This document shows, piece by piece, positions 1 to 11,900 of a stretch of 64,000 nt of DNA. The position numbers and the translations under genes were made by a program. The stretch is from Oryzias latipes (lineage: Eukaryota; Chordata; Actinopteri; Beloniformes; Adrianichthyidae): NCBI RefSeq assembly GCF_002234675.1, contig NC_019866.2:647083-711082 (forward strand), read 5' to 3'. A model generated the notes under the pieces. It ran no database searches, was not told where the DNA came from, and saw nothing but the letters and a program-made list of their open reading frames with translations. The stretch's first letter is position 1, and the number at the start of each line of letters is the position of its first letter.

Positions 1-1356
1 ACTATCAAACCAGAATGAACCACCGCAGACGCCATCACACCTGGAAGAAACCATCTGAAGATCCGGCCCCCAAAGGGAAATTCCAAAAACCCCTCCTTTC
101 TGTTCCAAACTCCAATCATGACCAAGTCCAGGTGGTTCCACGGTGGTCCAGCGGTCGCCACAGTTAATTTATTCCTCCATCGTTTTTCATACGCAGACGT
201 GAGGGGGGTGTTTTGGTTTGGGAGGGGTCTCCTCGGCCCACAGGTGGCGCCGTCTCCAGAGGAGGGGGACTGATCTGGTTCTGGAACAGGAACCGTGTTT
301 TCGGGCTCTCAGCGTTCCGCCGTGTCTGAATGACTGCAAGTCATTGGTACCCCCCTCCCCCCACGCCTATCTGTTCTTCCTCAACATTCAGCCACTCATC
401 TTCCTCAGCCTTCATGACCCTCTGCTCTCCTCGCCACACTCTTCCCATCCGTCTAATCCTCCGCCAGCCTCTCCTCCTCCTCGCCGTGCTCTGCCACGGT
501 TCACCTCAACCATCTGCCGCGCTCCGTCTGTTTGAGGATTCAGACGCCTCTGAAGGAGAAGCAGAGAAACGAGCCCAAAGTCTGAAAAGTTAATCCAAAG
601 TTGATCTGTACATGTTTGTTTGAGGGCCAATGATGGTCTGTCTGAGAGTTGCTGCTTTAGGACTCAGGTGATCAGAGGTGGAGATCACCTGAACATCCTT
701 CTGTTCCCTACCTAACCAAAGTCAGCCCCCCCCCCTACATACACACACACACACCCTTGTGTCTCTAGTTCAGAGCAGATCTCCTCGTTTTGGTTGTCAG
801 AGGTCAGAACATTCTTCGCTGTTTGACCTGCCTGATCTTTAGGCTGACGTGTGCACGTGCAGAGCTGCACTGAAAGTGTCTGCATCAGGAGCACTAGCAG
901 GTTGCTGGTTTCACGCTCTCGTCGCAGCAGAAAACCTGATTACCTCTGCTCTTCATCATGTGAAGGATGCTCTATCGATTTTCAGCGCCAGGCTCTGACC
1001 TTCGAGGACCGCCGGCCTCCTGCAGCTGTTGAATCTTAATCTCCTGCTTTAGAGCCTGCCCGAGGGGGGGGGGCAATCTTTGCCTGACAGGGCGGGGGAT
1101 GCCGGCCTCAACAGAGGTCGACGACACTGCACATCAGACGCCGGCCTGATGCTCGCTGTCCACAAACATATTTCACCTCACATCCGGGACTTCAAGTTGG
1201 ATTGGAGCAGCATCGGGACCAGGTCACCATGACAACACCCCCCCCCCCCCCAAAAAAAAGAAGCAGAGCAGCCTGTTGCACGACTGCAGGAAAAACCAGG
1301 AACCGATGAGCTCGAAAATGGGTTCATGACCCTGGAGATCCTAAAGCTTCAGGTCA
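1..1356. other. Intergenic, no gene recognised
   Basis: This stretch holds only short overlapping open frames without splice partners or recognisable protein motifs. Visible features are a pyrimidine-rich tract around 340-500, a CA dinucleotide run near 737-755 and C/A homopolymer runs near 1229-1258. I see nothing that supports a gene here. It could be intron or flank of a gene lying left of the window. Confidence 0.5.
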
Positions 1357-3478
1357 CTGTGTAACATCAGTGTGTAACATCCGTGTGTAACATCCGTGTG
1401 TAGCATCTGTGTGGAACACCAGTGTGTAACACCAGTGTGTAACATCAGTATGTAATACTACTGTGTAACACCAGTGTGTAACATCGGTGTGTAACACCAG
1501 TGTGTAACATCAGTGGGTTACATCGGTGTGTAACACCACTGTGTAACACCAGTGTGTCACATTGGTGTGTAACACCACTGTGTAACACCAGTGTGTAACA
1601 TCGGTGTGTAACACCAGTGTGTACATCAGTGTGTAACACCAGTGTGTAACATCAGTATGTAACACCACTGTGTAACACCGGTGTTTAACATCGGTGTGTA
1701 ACACCAGTGTGTAACATCACTGCGTTAAATCTGTGTGTAACACCAGTGTGTAGCATCTGTGTGTAACACCAGTGTGTAACATCAGTATGTAAAACCACTG
1801 TGTAACACCAGTGTGTAACATCAGTGTGTAACACCACTGTGTAACACCAGTGTGTAACACCAGCGTGTAACACCAGTGTGTAACATCAGTGTGTTATATC
1901 AGTGTGTAACATCAGTGTGTAACATTAGTACGTAACATCAATTTGTAACATCAGTGTGTAACATCTGTGTGTAACACCAGTGTGTAGCATCAGTGTGTAA
2001 CACCAGTGTGTGACATCAGTATATAACATTAGTGTGTAACATTGGTGTGTAACACCAGTGTGTACATCAGTGTGTAACACCAGTGTGTAACATCAGTATG
2101 TAACACCACTGTGTAACACCAGTGTTTAACATTGGTGTGTAACACCAGTGTGTAACATTGGTGTGTAACATCAGTGTGTAACATCAGTGTGTTTCATCAA
2201 TGTGCAACATTGCTGTGTAACACCACTGTGTAACACCAGTGTGTAATATCGGTGTGTAACACCAGTGTGTAACACCAGTGTGTAACATCAGTGTGTAACA
2301 CCAGTGTGTAACATCACTGTGTTACATCTGTGTGTAGCACCAGTGTGTAGCATCATTGTGTAAAACCAGTGTGTAACATCTGTGTGTAGCACCAGTGTGT
2401 AACATCAGTATGTAACATCAGTGTGTAACACCAGTGTGTAACATCAGTATATAACATTAGTGTGTTTCATCGATGTGCAACATTGCTGTGTAACACCAGT
2501 GTGTAACACCAGTGTGTAATATCTGTGTATAACACCAGTGTGTAACATCAGTGTGTAACACCAGTGTGTAACATCACTGCGTTACATCTGTGTGTAACAC
2601 CAGTGTGTAGCATCAGTGTGTAGCATCTGTGTGTAACACCAGTGTGTGACACCAGTGTGTAACATCAGTATGTAACACCACTGTGTAACACCAGTGTGTA
2701 ACACCAGTGTGTAACACCAGTGTGTAACACCAGTGTGTTATATCAGTGTGTAACATCAGTGTGTAACATTAGTACGTAACATCAATTTGTAACATCACTG
2801 TGTAACATCTGCGTGTAACACCAGTGTGTAGCATCAGTGTGTAACACCAGTGTGTGACATCAGTATATAACATTAGTGTGTAACATCCATGTGTAGCATC
2901 TGTGTGTAACACCAGTGTGTAAAATCAGTATGTAAAATAACTGTGTAACACTAGTGTGTAACACCAGTGTGTAACATCAGTATGTAAAATAACTGTGTAA
3001 CTCTAGTGTGTAACACCAGTGTTTAACATCAGTGTGTTTCATCAGTGTGTAACATCGGTGTGTAACATCAGTGTGTAACACCATTGTGTAACACCAGCGT
3101 GTAACATCGGTGTGTAACACCAGTGTGTAACACCAGTGTGTAACACCAGTGTGTAACACCAGTGTGTAACATCGGTGTGTAACACCAGCGTGTAACATCA
3201 GTGTGTAACACCACTGTGTAACACCAGTGTGTAACATCGGTGTGTAACACCAGTGTGTTACATCAGTGTGTACCATCAGTATGTAACACCAGTATGTAAC
3301 ATCAGTTTGTAATATCAGTGTGCAGCATCTGTGTGTAACACTGGTGTGTAACACTGGTGTGTAACACTGGTGTGTACCATCAATGTGTAACAACAGTGTG
3401 TAACACCAGTGTGTAGCATCAGTGTGTGGCATCAGTGTGTGGCATCAGTGTGTAGCATCATTGTGTGGCATCAGTGTT
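1357..3478. repeat. 13-bp minisatellite array (AGTGTGTAACACC type)
   Basis: About 2.1 kb made of roughly 13-bp units alternating between AGTGTGTAACACC and AGTGTGTAACATC, with scattered variants such as GTGTGTAGCATC. Because 13 is not a multiple of three, every frame is cycled through and the open frames seen on the minus strand (His-Thr-Gly-Val-Thr-His like) are repeat artefacts. The right end degenerates into GTGTGTGGCATC units near 3420-3478. Confidence 0.95.
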
Positions 3479-5295
3479 CATGTTAAATAAAGAAGCTGAT
3501 GAACACAGGAGTCGATGTTTTTAAATGAGGAACTTTCTCCGTTGGGCCTCCACCTCTCAACTCCTCCTGAGCGCAGAAACGTGCTCTCACAGCCGCACAC
3601 TCACAGAATATCAGATTACAACTCACAACAAAATCAAGGGGCTCTTTTGGCCATCCTGGGGAGCAGTTGCTAGGCAACCAGGGGGGTTTCTCAAAGCACT
3701 GGTATCTCCTGTGAAGAGAGACACGCTGTGTGTGTGTGTGTTTGTGTACTTGTGCATGTGTGTCGTACTTCAGACTTCATTTCCTCCGCATAGAGACTGT
3801 TGGCTAACCTCAGGCTGATCTATTCTCTATAAATCTGAGTTTGAAACGCAGAAGACATGGCAGGAAAAGTGGCGATCATCAGCTTGCCGCCACGTGATCT
3901 TCTTTGACCTGTGACATCACGGACTCATGCTGAACAAAAATCTCCCATCATGCAGCTGGATGTCATAGAACAGAACTAGCTTTAGTTCAAAGGCGCTCTG
4001 ACTGTTATGCAATGCCCCCCACCCCACACACACACATACAGCAGAAACCAAAGAAACTGTGTTTCATAATTTCTGCGTGTGTGTTTGTTTGTGTGATAGA
4101 ACAGGTTGAAGCACTGGGTGGGTGGGTGGATGTGTGTTTGTGGGGTGGGGGCTGCTCCAAAGGACTTCTGTTAATACGCTGATGTCTTTCTGTCTGTGAC
4201 TGATGCTGCCCCCTGCTGGTGGAACAACGCATCACATGTGTTCCATGTTTTCCTCTGAGCTTCAAAGGAAAGTTTTCCTGTTTCCCATTTTCCTGCCGTG
4301 AGTCTGTCACAGCTAGAAGAAACACAAGCATGCAGGTTTATGAACTTCAGAGGAAACGACCGTGACGATTGGCGTTCATGACATCTTGACGGATTTTTGG
4401 TAAATAACCTCTGTGGGTCATGTGACTTGTGTGTTATCTTTTGTTGTGCGTCTGTTTTGTCTTTTACAAACTGCGTTCTGATCTGAAGTTCATGAACGTT
4501 TGGTCTTCTTTGTTTCTTGTTTTGGCTCCACATCTGAAAAACTCAGACCGAAGGGCTGGGATGACCCCGGGGCCCCCGGGTTTCAGAGACCTGCTGACTC
4601 TGCAGACAGACGGCTTGAAGCTTCCTGTTTGTCTCCTGATGTCAGCAACACGTCAGACGCTGAAGGAGCAGATCTGTGGGCTTCACGGACAGCAGCGTCC
4701 TGTTCCAGATGTACGAACGGCGTGTCCACACGGACGTCCTGGTTCCTGTTCCACAGAAACCTGTTTGTCTCAGACATCAGGCTGCAGCTTCAGCAGCCTG
4801 AGAACCTTCTGCATGATTGGAAACCTAAATCTCCGGGCCGGCGGATCTTTTTACTGTTTCAGATAAAACATCTGAATATTTTCTTCTGACTTTTCATGAT
4901 TTTTTGTCTGTTTGTTGGTTCAGTTTGGCAAAACAAACAGAGGCTAAGCTCCGCCTTGTCTGTGCGCCGCTGTGCGTGATCTGATCCACTGGCCTGATTA
5001 GGCTCCACCCCCTCATCCTCAAATGTGACCGTGGAGGCAGAATGAAGCCACGCCCCTGACCATGGAAAGAGGGAATCTGTCAAATTCTGATGGAGAATGA
5101 AACCTGAAGATCCGTCTCTGATCGAGCAGCTTTCAGAACCCGGTTCTGGTTCTCCTGTGTGACGACCCAGAGAGACTCACCTGGGGGGGACAGGAGCTCC
5201 GTGCAGAAGTAGCTAACGCCTCACCTGTGCAGCAGGCGGATCGAGGAGGCGACTTAACGTACTTCACTTCAAAGAAAAACAAGCATACGACCTTC

Positions 5296-5329
<34 letters not shown>

Positions 5330-6300
5330 ATGATAAGCTCAGTGCAAAGTTTGGTTTGAGAGCCTGAAGTTTGAACACCTGAGTCCAAAGCCGTTATCAG
5401 CTCCTCATGATGTTCTAACATGAAAGGCTTCATGTGTTTACTGACGTTTGTGACGAGGATCAGAAAATGTTGAGAAGAAACTAAAAAGGTTGAAGCTGAG
5501 AGAAGCTGCTTCCTGTGTGTCCACAGGCCAGGTGAGCTGTGCACAGGTGACCCCAGCCTGAGAATGAGGTCAGGGGAGGGCAGCTGCTCACCCACCCCCA
5601 TAAAGTTACGACATGAGGCTAAAATATGAAATGTTGACTTGGGGAGGTTAGAATGACACAGAGATAAAAACTGTTGAGTTAAAAGTTCACAAACTAACCT
5701 GAGATAAAAGTTCAGATCTGATGGAAACTGAGGTTTAAAAAAAACTTAATCCCAGAAAAGGAGAATTGAAGGATTAAAGCATCTGAAACAAAGAGGAACT
5801 CTCACCTAAGTGTCCTTTAAAAATGTGTCATAGAAATAGAAGAAGAAGAAATCATTTATCTTTTAGGTTTTTTTCTATATTTCTGATCCATCTACAGCAT
5901 TAAGACTTTTGTTTCAATTCTAAAGAATAAATCAAATGCTATAAACCAATTAAAAAGGGCTTTAAACAAAACTTAGTAAAACATTTCGACAGAAACATAA
6001 AAGGAAAACGAAATTAACATGTTTATGGAAGTTCAGTTTGAGAAATTCACACATTTGAGAAGAAACATTTAGTTTGCAAATATTTATTCAAAAGGTCAAA
6101 ATGAAAAAGAACTTAAATCCACATCTTTAACTTTGTCAAACTCTTTCAAACTTGATTGTATTTGAAAACTCAACAGTATATCCATCTATTGAGGGAGTCA
6201 GTGACGTTAAGGATTTAGAAATGTTCCTAAAATGAAGAAAGATGAGGGAAAACAGCGACTTTTCTACATTTATTGGTGTTTTTCCGCTCTTGTTTACAGT
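3479..6300. other. Intergenic, no gene recognised
   Basis: No exon series with recognisable protein content was found. Notable content is a pure run of about 31 C at 5299-5329, GT-rich and CA-rich patches near 3725-3765 and 4020-4150, and an AT-rich stretch from about 5630 to 6240 just before the nupr1 promoter. Open frames at 4429-4889 overlap in three frames but lack donor/acceptor support and family similarity. Confidence 0.5.
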
Positions 6301-6310
6301 GAAAGTGCGC

Positions 6311-6388
6311 CACGTGCCTCCGCTGAGACTGCTGATGCAACTTGATGACGTAGGGGGGCGGGGCAGCGCGGCCCCAAATTCTTTAAAA
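6311..6388 (+). promoter_or_regulatory. nupr1: nupr1 promoter: E-box, CARE-like, CRE-like, GC box and TATA-like elements
   Basis: Just upstream of the nupr1 start codon lie CACGTG (6311-6316), TGATGCAAC (6333-6341), TGACGTAG (6346-6353), a GGGGCGGGGC GC box (about 6354-6363) and TTTAAAA (6382-6388). TGATGCAAC matches the C/EBP-ATF composite element (CARE/amino acid response element) used by ATF4, and TGACGTA is CRE/ATF-like. The TATA-like box predicts transcription starting near 6412. Motifs are seen directly; their function is inferred from the known stress induction of mammalian NUPR1. Confidence 0.6.
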
Positions 6389-6460
6389 GTCCGCCGAGCG
6401 AAGCCGTTCCGGAACCAGCCGAGAACAGCCGAAGCAGCAGCAGGTCGAGCAGAAGACGCC

Positions 6461-6765
6461 ATGAGCCACGTCGACGTGAAGAACCTGAAGCCCTCCAGCT
6501 TCGAGGAGGAGCATTTCGACGAGTACGAGTACTACAACCTGACGGACAAATACGTGGGTGAGGAGCCGCGGACCCCCCCCACACACACACACCACCCCCG
6601 GTTCGGGTCGCGGGTCTGAGCTGTGTTTGTGTTACAGAGGGTTCGGCCCGCAAAGGCAGAACCAAGAAGGAGGCCAGCGAGAACACGAACCGGCCCAACC
6701 CCGGCGGGCACGAGCGCAAGATCGTGGAGAAACTGCAGAACAGCGAGAAGAAGGCAAAGGCGTGA
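6461..6765 (+). CDS. nupr1: Nuclear protein 1 (NUPR1/p8), stress-induced chromatin protein
   Basis: Two coding exons, 6461-6557 and 6638-6765, join in phase 1 to give a 74-residue protein. The C-terminal half contains ARKGRTKKEA, then NTNRPNPGGHERK and KLQNSEKK, the basic signature of the NUPR family. The N-terminal half is acidic with EEEHFDEYEYYNLTDKY, matching the PEST-like acidic part of human NUPR1. It is a small disordered HMG-like nuclear protein that in mammals modulates transcription, autophagy and stress survival. The first ATG follows a short 5' UTR and is the only in-frame start. A further intron probably lies in the 3' UTR, with a possible donor near 6774 and acceptor near 7122. 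An ATTAAA polyadenylation signal is at 7346-7351. Length is close to the human 82-residue form. Confidence 0.95.
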
Positions 6766-7564
6766 CCGCTGAGGTACCGACAGACCCCACCCGAACACCT
6801 ATAGCCCCCCCCTGACGTCATCTAACCCCCCCCAACACCATCTCCATGGTTTTGATCCACTCACTAAAAACGTTCAGTCGAAGTTTAAACTTCAGTTTTT
6901 CTGAAAGTCCAATGGTTTGATGATAAAGTGGGCGTGGCCAGGCCGACACTGGCACATGCGCACTGCGCAGTGGCTAAAAGTTCAATCCCGCTATTCAGTT
7001 AATATAAAACTCCTATAGGTCGGAGCACGTGACTGTTGCCATGGAGACGATGCTGCTCCGGGTTGGCCGTTGTCTCTCTCACTGAAGGGTTTCTGACCGG
7101 TCCGGTTCTGTCTCTGGTCCAGGACTACTCGGACGGATTGAAACGGAAACAGAACATGGGCTTCTTGGCGACAAAGACGTGCAGGAGTGTTCCAGCGCCG
7201 AGGGGCGGAGTTTCGAGAGGGCGTGGCCATTCGGCCCAAGAGGAAGCGGGCTCTTTGCACCTGGTTGGTGGTTTGGTCCGGGTTCGGACCGTGACTGTGC
7301 ATCAGTGATGGGTTTTATGTTTTAAAGTCTTTTTCATTTTTTACTATTAAAGGTGTTTTTTAAATGAACTGCTGTCTGTCTGTCACTGGGGGGGTCCCTG
7401 AATAAAACGATGACGCCGTCCTCCATAACTAGACTCATGAGTCTGCATTCACAGAATGAGGGGACGGTCTGTAAACCACATTTTAATGGCGGTCTGAGGA
7501 AACTGCTGGTTGGTCCGATTCCTGATCCGTTTCTGATCTTCACATCAAACGCTTTGTAGTAAAA

Positions 7565-8065
7565 TCACATGTGATTTTCATTCTGCATCCTGTGAAAAAA
7601 TGTCTTCTTGGAGAATCCGTCCATCGTCTGCAGCCGTCCGTCTGGAGAGACGATGGTGTAGCTCCTTGTTGAATCTACCTGCACCGCCGGGAATGGCTGT
7701 GCAGGTAGATTGTGGAATGGCAGTCCCTGCCACACCTGGTACAGGTGAAGGATGATGGCTCTTGCAGCCGCCGCTTCCTCCTGGTTCTTCTCTGTGCAGC
7801 ATTCTCGTTCCGCTTGGCCTCTGCATCTGTTGTTCCCTGCCTGACTGAGTCTCCAGATGGGGCGATCGTCTGCTGGACTTTCCCATGTGTTGGGTTCAAT
7901 GAAGCGCCGCCTCGTGTCCTCCAGACGTTTTTGTTTTGGACGCCCTCTTGTTCTATAGCCTTTGACCAGCTCGCCATAGAGGTCTTTAGGGATGCAGCCT
8001 GCATCCACTCTCATGACATGGCCAAGCCATATACCAACAATAAACTAACAGCCCCCACCTGTTAG
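7565..8065 (-). mobile_element. LINE ORF2 C-terminal fragment with zinc knuckle, decayed
   Basis: Minus-strand frames spell the end of a non-LTR retrotransposon polyprotein: YGELVKGYRTRGRPKQKRLED, then a Trp-rich stretch (WESPADDRPIWR in one frame) and a terminal finger FTCTRCGRDCHS with HSHSRRC. This arrangement is typical of fish LINE ORF2 C-termini that end in a CxxC...HxxxxC finger. The segments lie in different frames, so at least one or two frameshifts are present and it is a fossil. The clade cannot be settled without a search. It lies between nupr1 and sgf29. Confidence 0.75.
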
Positions 8066-8520
8066 ACAAGGATCAAGTCATGGGACCCTATCCACCTTTC
8101 TGATGATCATTGTTGACATTTCCATCACATGACCCGTCTAGATCCACCTGAACAACTGAAAACTATTTGACGCTTCGTCGTTCTCCGCCCTCTCTCTTCT
8201 CCAAAGCAGAAAGACAACATGTAAACATACTAAATGGGTCATAAGACTCTTATGTCATTCAAGGATGTAAGTCTAGTCTGCATTCTGCAGGTGTCTGTTC
8301 CAGAAACTAAAGAAACCTCAGGCCAGGAGTCAATAATGTATATAAAATATATATATATAGAGAATCACATAAATGCATACAATCACTTAAAATACTTAAA
8401 ATGTTATTTCCACTTTGAAACTATATAATCAATTTCTAAACTGGTCATGTGAGCCAGAACAAATGAGGGAGAAGCTCGTTCGAGCGCGTGCAGTACCACG
8501 TCTGACCAGCAGGTGGGGGC
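8066..8520. other. Intergenic, nupr1 to sgf29, nothing specific
   Basis: AT-rich spacer with a short TA run near 8348-8360. No coding signal was recognised. The sgf29 promoter is expected in its right part. Confidence 0.4.
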
Positions 8521-8617
8521 GTCTGCGCGTCAGTCAGGGAACCCTCAACAACGAAGAAGAAGCTGAGGCTAATCCGCAGTTAGCATATCTACAGTAAACA
8601 GAAACCGATCGCTGACG
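8521..8617 (+). other. sgf29: Probable 5' noncoding exon of sgf29
   Basis: A CpG-containing segment ends in GCTGACG followed by a GTGAGT donor at 8618. The next acceptor, TTTACAG at 8986-8992, precedes the exon carrying the start codon at 9000. The upstream limit (transcription start) is not visible, so the start given is approximate. It is inferred from the splice signals only. Confidence 0.45.
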
Positions 8618-8999
8618 GTGAGTTTAAATGACAGAATCTTTTCAATAATTTAGACATTTTTGTGTTTCTAAACTTAATGACGAAGTTAATTATTTATAAA
8701 CTTTGGAATAATTTAATTAATTTAGGGGGGAAATAGCTGCAAACGAGCACAGCTAACGCTTCGATGCTAAGTGTGACGTAGTCGTTTAGGATTTTTTTTT
8801 ATTTTTAGGATTTATTCTGGTCCATTTTCGATTTCAAATAACGTAAGTGTCCATTTTAACGGAAAATGCAGTTTTATCTGAGACTCTCGCATAATAATCG
8901 TTCATCCTGTAGAGATTTAAACAAATATTGATAATTGTGTGTCAGCCGCGTTTTTAGGTGAGGTTTTTTTCTTCCTTTATTTTTTTTTACAGGTGAGAG

Positions 9000-11900
9000 A
9001 TGTCTGCAGACACGAAGATCGCAGAGCTGCTAACGGAGCTCCATCAGCTCATCAAACAGACACAGGTGAGCCTTAAAAACCGCCGTGCTCCGACAGCTGA
9101 CGTCATCAGACACCTGGAGAAGGTAAACAAACGCAGGTCTGCATGATTTGGACACTCAAGGAGATGTTGAGGCTGTAGACTTGATGAAAGCCTCAGGTAA
9201 CTCCAGATTAAAGGGAAGCTGTTGGGTTTGTGAATCACCTGTAGATCTGATCAGAAACCAGTATCAGTCCTAAACCGGTTCCCTGGTTCTGGTACAAGTG
9301 CTGGCAGCAACTGAGAGGTATATTCTACAGTTCAGACTGTTTCTGTGTTTCTTCTAACAAACCTGCTCCAGAAAACTGGACAACCAGCCTCTCTAAGCGT
9401 GTGACCAAGATCAAAGAAACTTTTTGAAAAATATAGATCTACCATTTATTAAAAAATACTCACAGCTGAAAATACAAAAGAGGAAATATTAAAAACCATA
9501 AACACTCTGAAAACAATAAATCACCAGGCAGCAACGGCTTCCTAGCTGAATGTTATAAAACATTTAAAAACACACTTATTCCATTTTTACACAGATCTCT
9601 GAACTGGACCCTCCAAAGAATAAAATCCTTATTTCCTGGTCAGAAGCAATTATTTCAGTTATCTTAAAACCGGGGAAAACAAACAGTCATGTGCTAATTA
9701 TAGATTACTAAATCTATACATCCATCATTTGTATCAGGATAAATACATTTCTACCTGACCTTCTTGATGAAGACCAGACAGGATTCATGAAGAGTCTGCA
9801 GACACACGATAACATCAGGAGAAGCTTGCATATAACTGAAAGCGGAAAGCATCCTCACCAGCGGACTAACAGCCTGGTTCGGTAACACCACCTTCAAAGA
9901 GAAGAAGATGCTGCAGAGAGTCATTAATACAGCTGGAAAAATTATAGGTTGCAACCTACCATCCATGGACACCATCTACAAACAGAGCTGCAGGAGGAGA
10001 GTGACTAAGATCATCAGAGACAGACACCACCCTGCTCATGGACTGATCCAGTGTGTGGACTTAGGGCACAACCTCAGGCGTCGCAGGCCTGAAAGCATCC
10101 ATGAACACGCCACACGCTTCCACAACAGCTTCTTCCCAACAGCAATCAGAATGCTGGCAAATGACACCAGAGAGGAAAGACTGGACTAAATTACTAAGTG
10201 CAATAAACAATAATATGTGCAATAATTCTATGTGCAATAATGCTACTGTACAGATTGGGTCTCTGCAATATTCATTATCATATTTTACTGATATTTATAT
10301 TTTTATACACCATGTAAATTTGTTGTCTAATTTTGACTTTTAACTTTATTCTATTTATTTTTATTTTCTTTATTATTTCTTCTTCAAATTTTTCTTTTGT
10401 CCTTTTTTAACTTATCCTGACATGAGAGATGCCAAAGAAAAATTCCGATGTACCGCATGTGCAAACGGCAATAAAACTTGAATCTTGGAAAAAGAGGCCA
10501 AAGAGAACGTAGAAGAACAGTTCTCTGAAGTATAGATGTGGAAAAAGCAGCAATACTGAAAAAGAATTCAACATAAAGATAACTGAGCAGGACTGGTTAG
10601 ACGTGGAGACACCAACATCCCATCACTGGATCATGAACATGGAGACAGTTCGCCCGGAGAACCTTATAGGATTTTTTATTACACCTAAACTGAAAAACAA
10701 ACAGTTAAAAACAAGTCAGAGCTGTTGGTGTGAATGTGGACCAGTCTCATGGATTTATGTGTGATGCTGGGTGGGATATCCAATTCCTCTGGAACCAGAA
10801 CTGTTTTTTTTGGACATGATCTCTGGAAACTCTGTCCACCAAAGTGACAAATACTTAAAGTTCTGTCACTAGCCGCTAAAAAATCATTAACCAGGAACTG
10901 GAGCACTAAATCGATCAAAGGAGCAATGGACTTTAACGAAGAACCACTTCTATTCAACAGAAACTATAAGATACAGACTGAGACTGCAGGAGGCACGATG
11001 ACACTGAAACACTTTACAACAAATAGAAACAAGAAGCACCTAGAATTGACCTTTGTTTTTTGTTTTCATGTAACAAAAACTAATACAAATAAAGTTTTTT
11101 TTTAAAACGGCTCCGGGCTTTGGAGAAGAACCGGTGTTCCTCTGAAACGGTTTTGGACCTTGGCGCTCCTGTGATGTTTGTGTTTTCAGGAGGAGCGGTC
11201 TCGCAGCGAACACAACCTGCTCAACATACAGAAAACCCACGAGAGGATGCAGACAGAGAACAAAAGTAAGAGCAGCCGGACCAGGCTCTGAGCGCTTCAG
11301 CAGCTCCTGCAGGCTCTGGATCCGGGCCTGCCTTTGGACCCGGATGTTCTGCTGTCAGGAATGCTGGAAACCTCTGGTTCTGATTCTCTTTCAGCTTCTC
11401 CGTATTATCGCACCAAACTGAGGGGTTTGTACACCACAGCTAAAGCAGACGCCGAAGCCGAGTGCAGGTGGGTCTTCCTCCTCTTCCTCTTCCTCTTCGC
11501 TCCCTCTCATCCGCCTCTCGTTGATTTTCTGGCAGCATCCTGCGTCACGCTCTGGACAAGATCGCAGAAATCAAGTCCCTGCAGGAGGAGCGGAGGATCG
11601 GTGCGTACAGCAGCAGCAGCAGCAGCAGCTACAGCAGCAGCAGCAGCTACAGCAGCAGCAGCAGCTACAGCAGCAGCTACAGCAGCAGCAGCTACAGCAG
11701 CAGCAGCTACAGCAGCAGCAGCTACAGCAACAGCAGCTACAGCAGCAGCAGCTACAGCAGCAGCAGCTACAGGCAGCAGCTACAGCAGCAGCAGCTACAG
11801 CAGCAGCAGCAGCTACAGCAGCAGCAGCTACAGCAGCAGCAGCTACAGCAGCAGCAGCTACAGCAGCAGCAGCAGCAGCTACAGGCAGCAGCTACAGCAG

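Noticed and set aside
1445-3432. His/Thr/Cys-Tyr repeat proteins on the minus strand
   Set aside because: Artefacts of the 13-bp minisatellite.
1357-3478. CRISPR-like regular repeats
   Set aside because: There are no unique spacers; it is a tandem minisatellite in a eukaryotic context.
4429-4889. Overlapping 129- and 145-codon frames (KLPVCLLMSATRQTLKEQ)
   Set aside because: Briefly resembles a ubiquitin-like segment but lacks partners, splice borders and continuing similarity.
6294-6821. 175-codon minus-strand frame over nupr1
   Set aside because: Antisense shadow of the GC-rich nupr1 exons; no similarity and no splice support.
7036-7308. 90-codon plus frame after nupr1
   Set aside because: Lies in the likely nupr1 3' UTR and matches nothing known.
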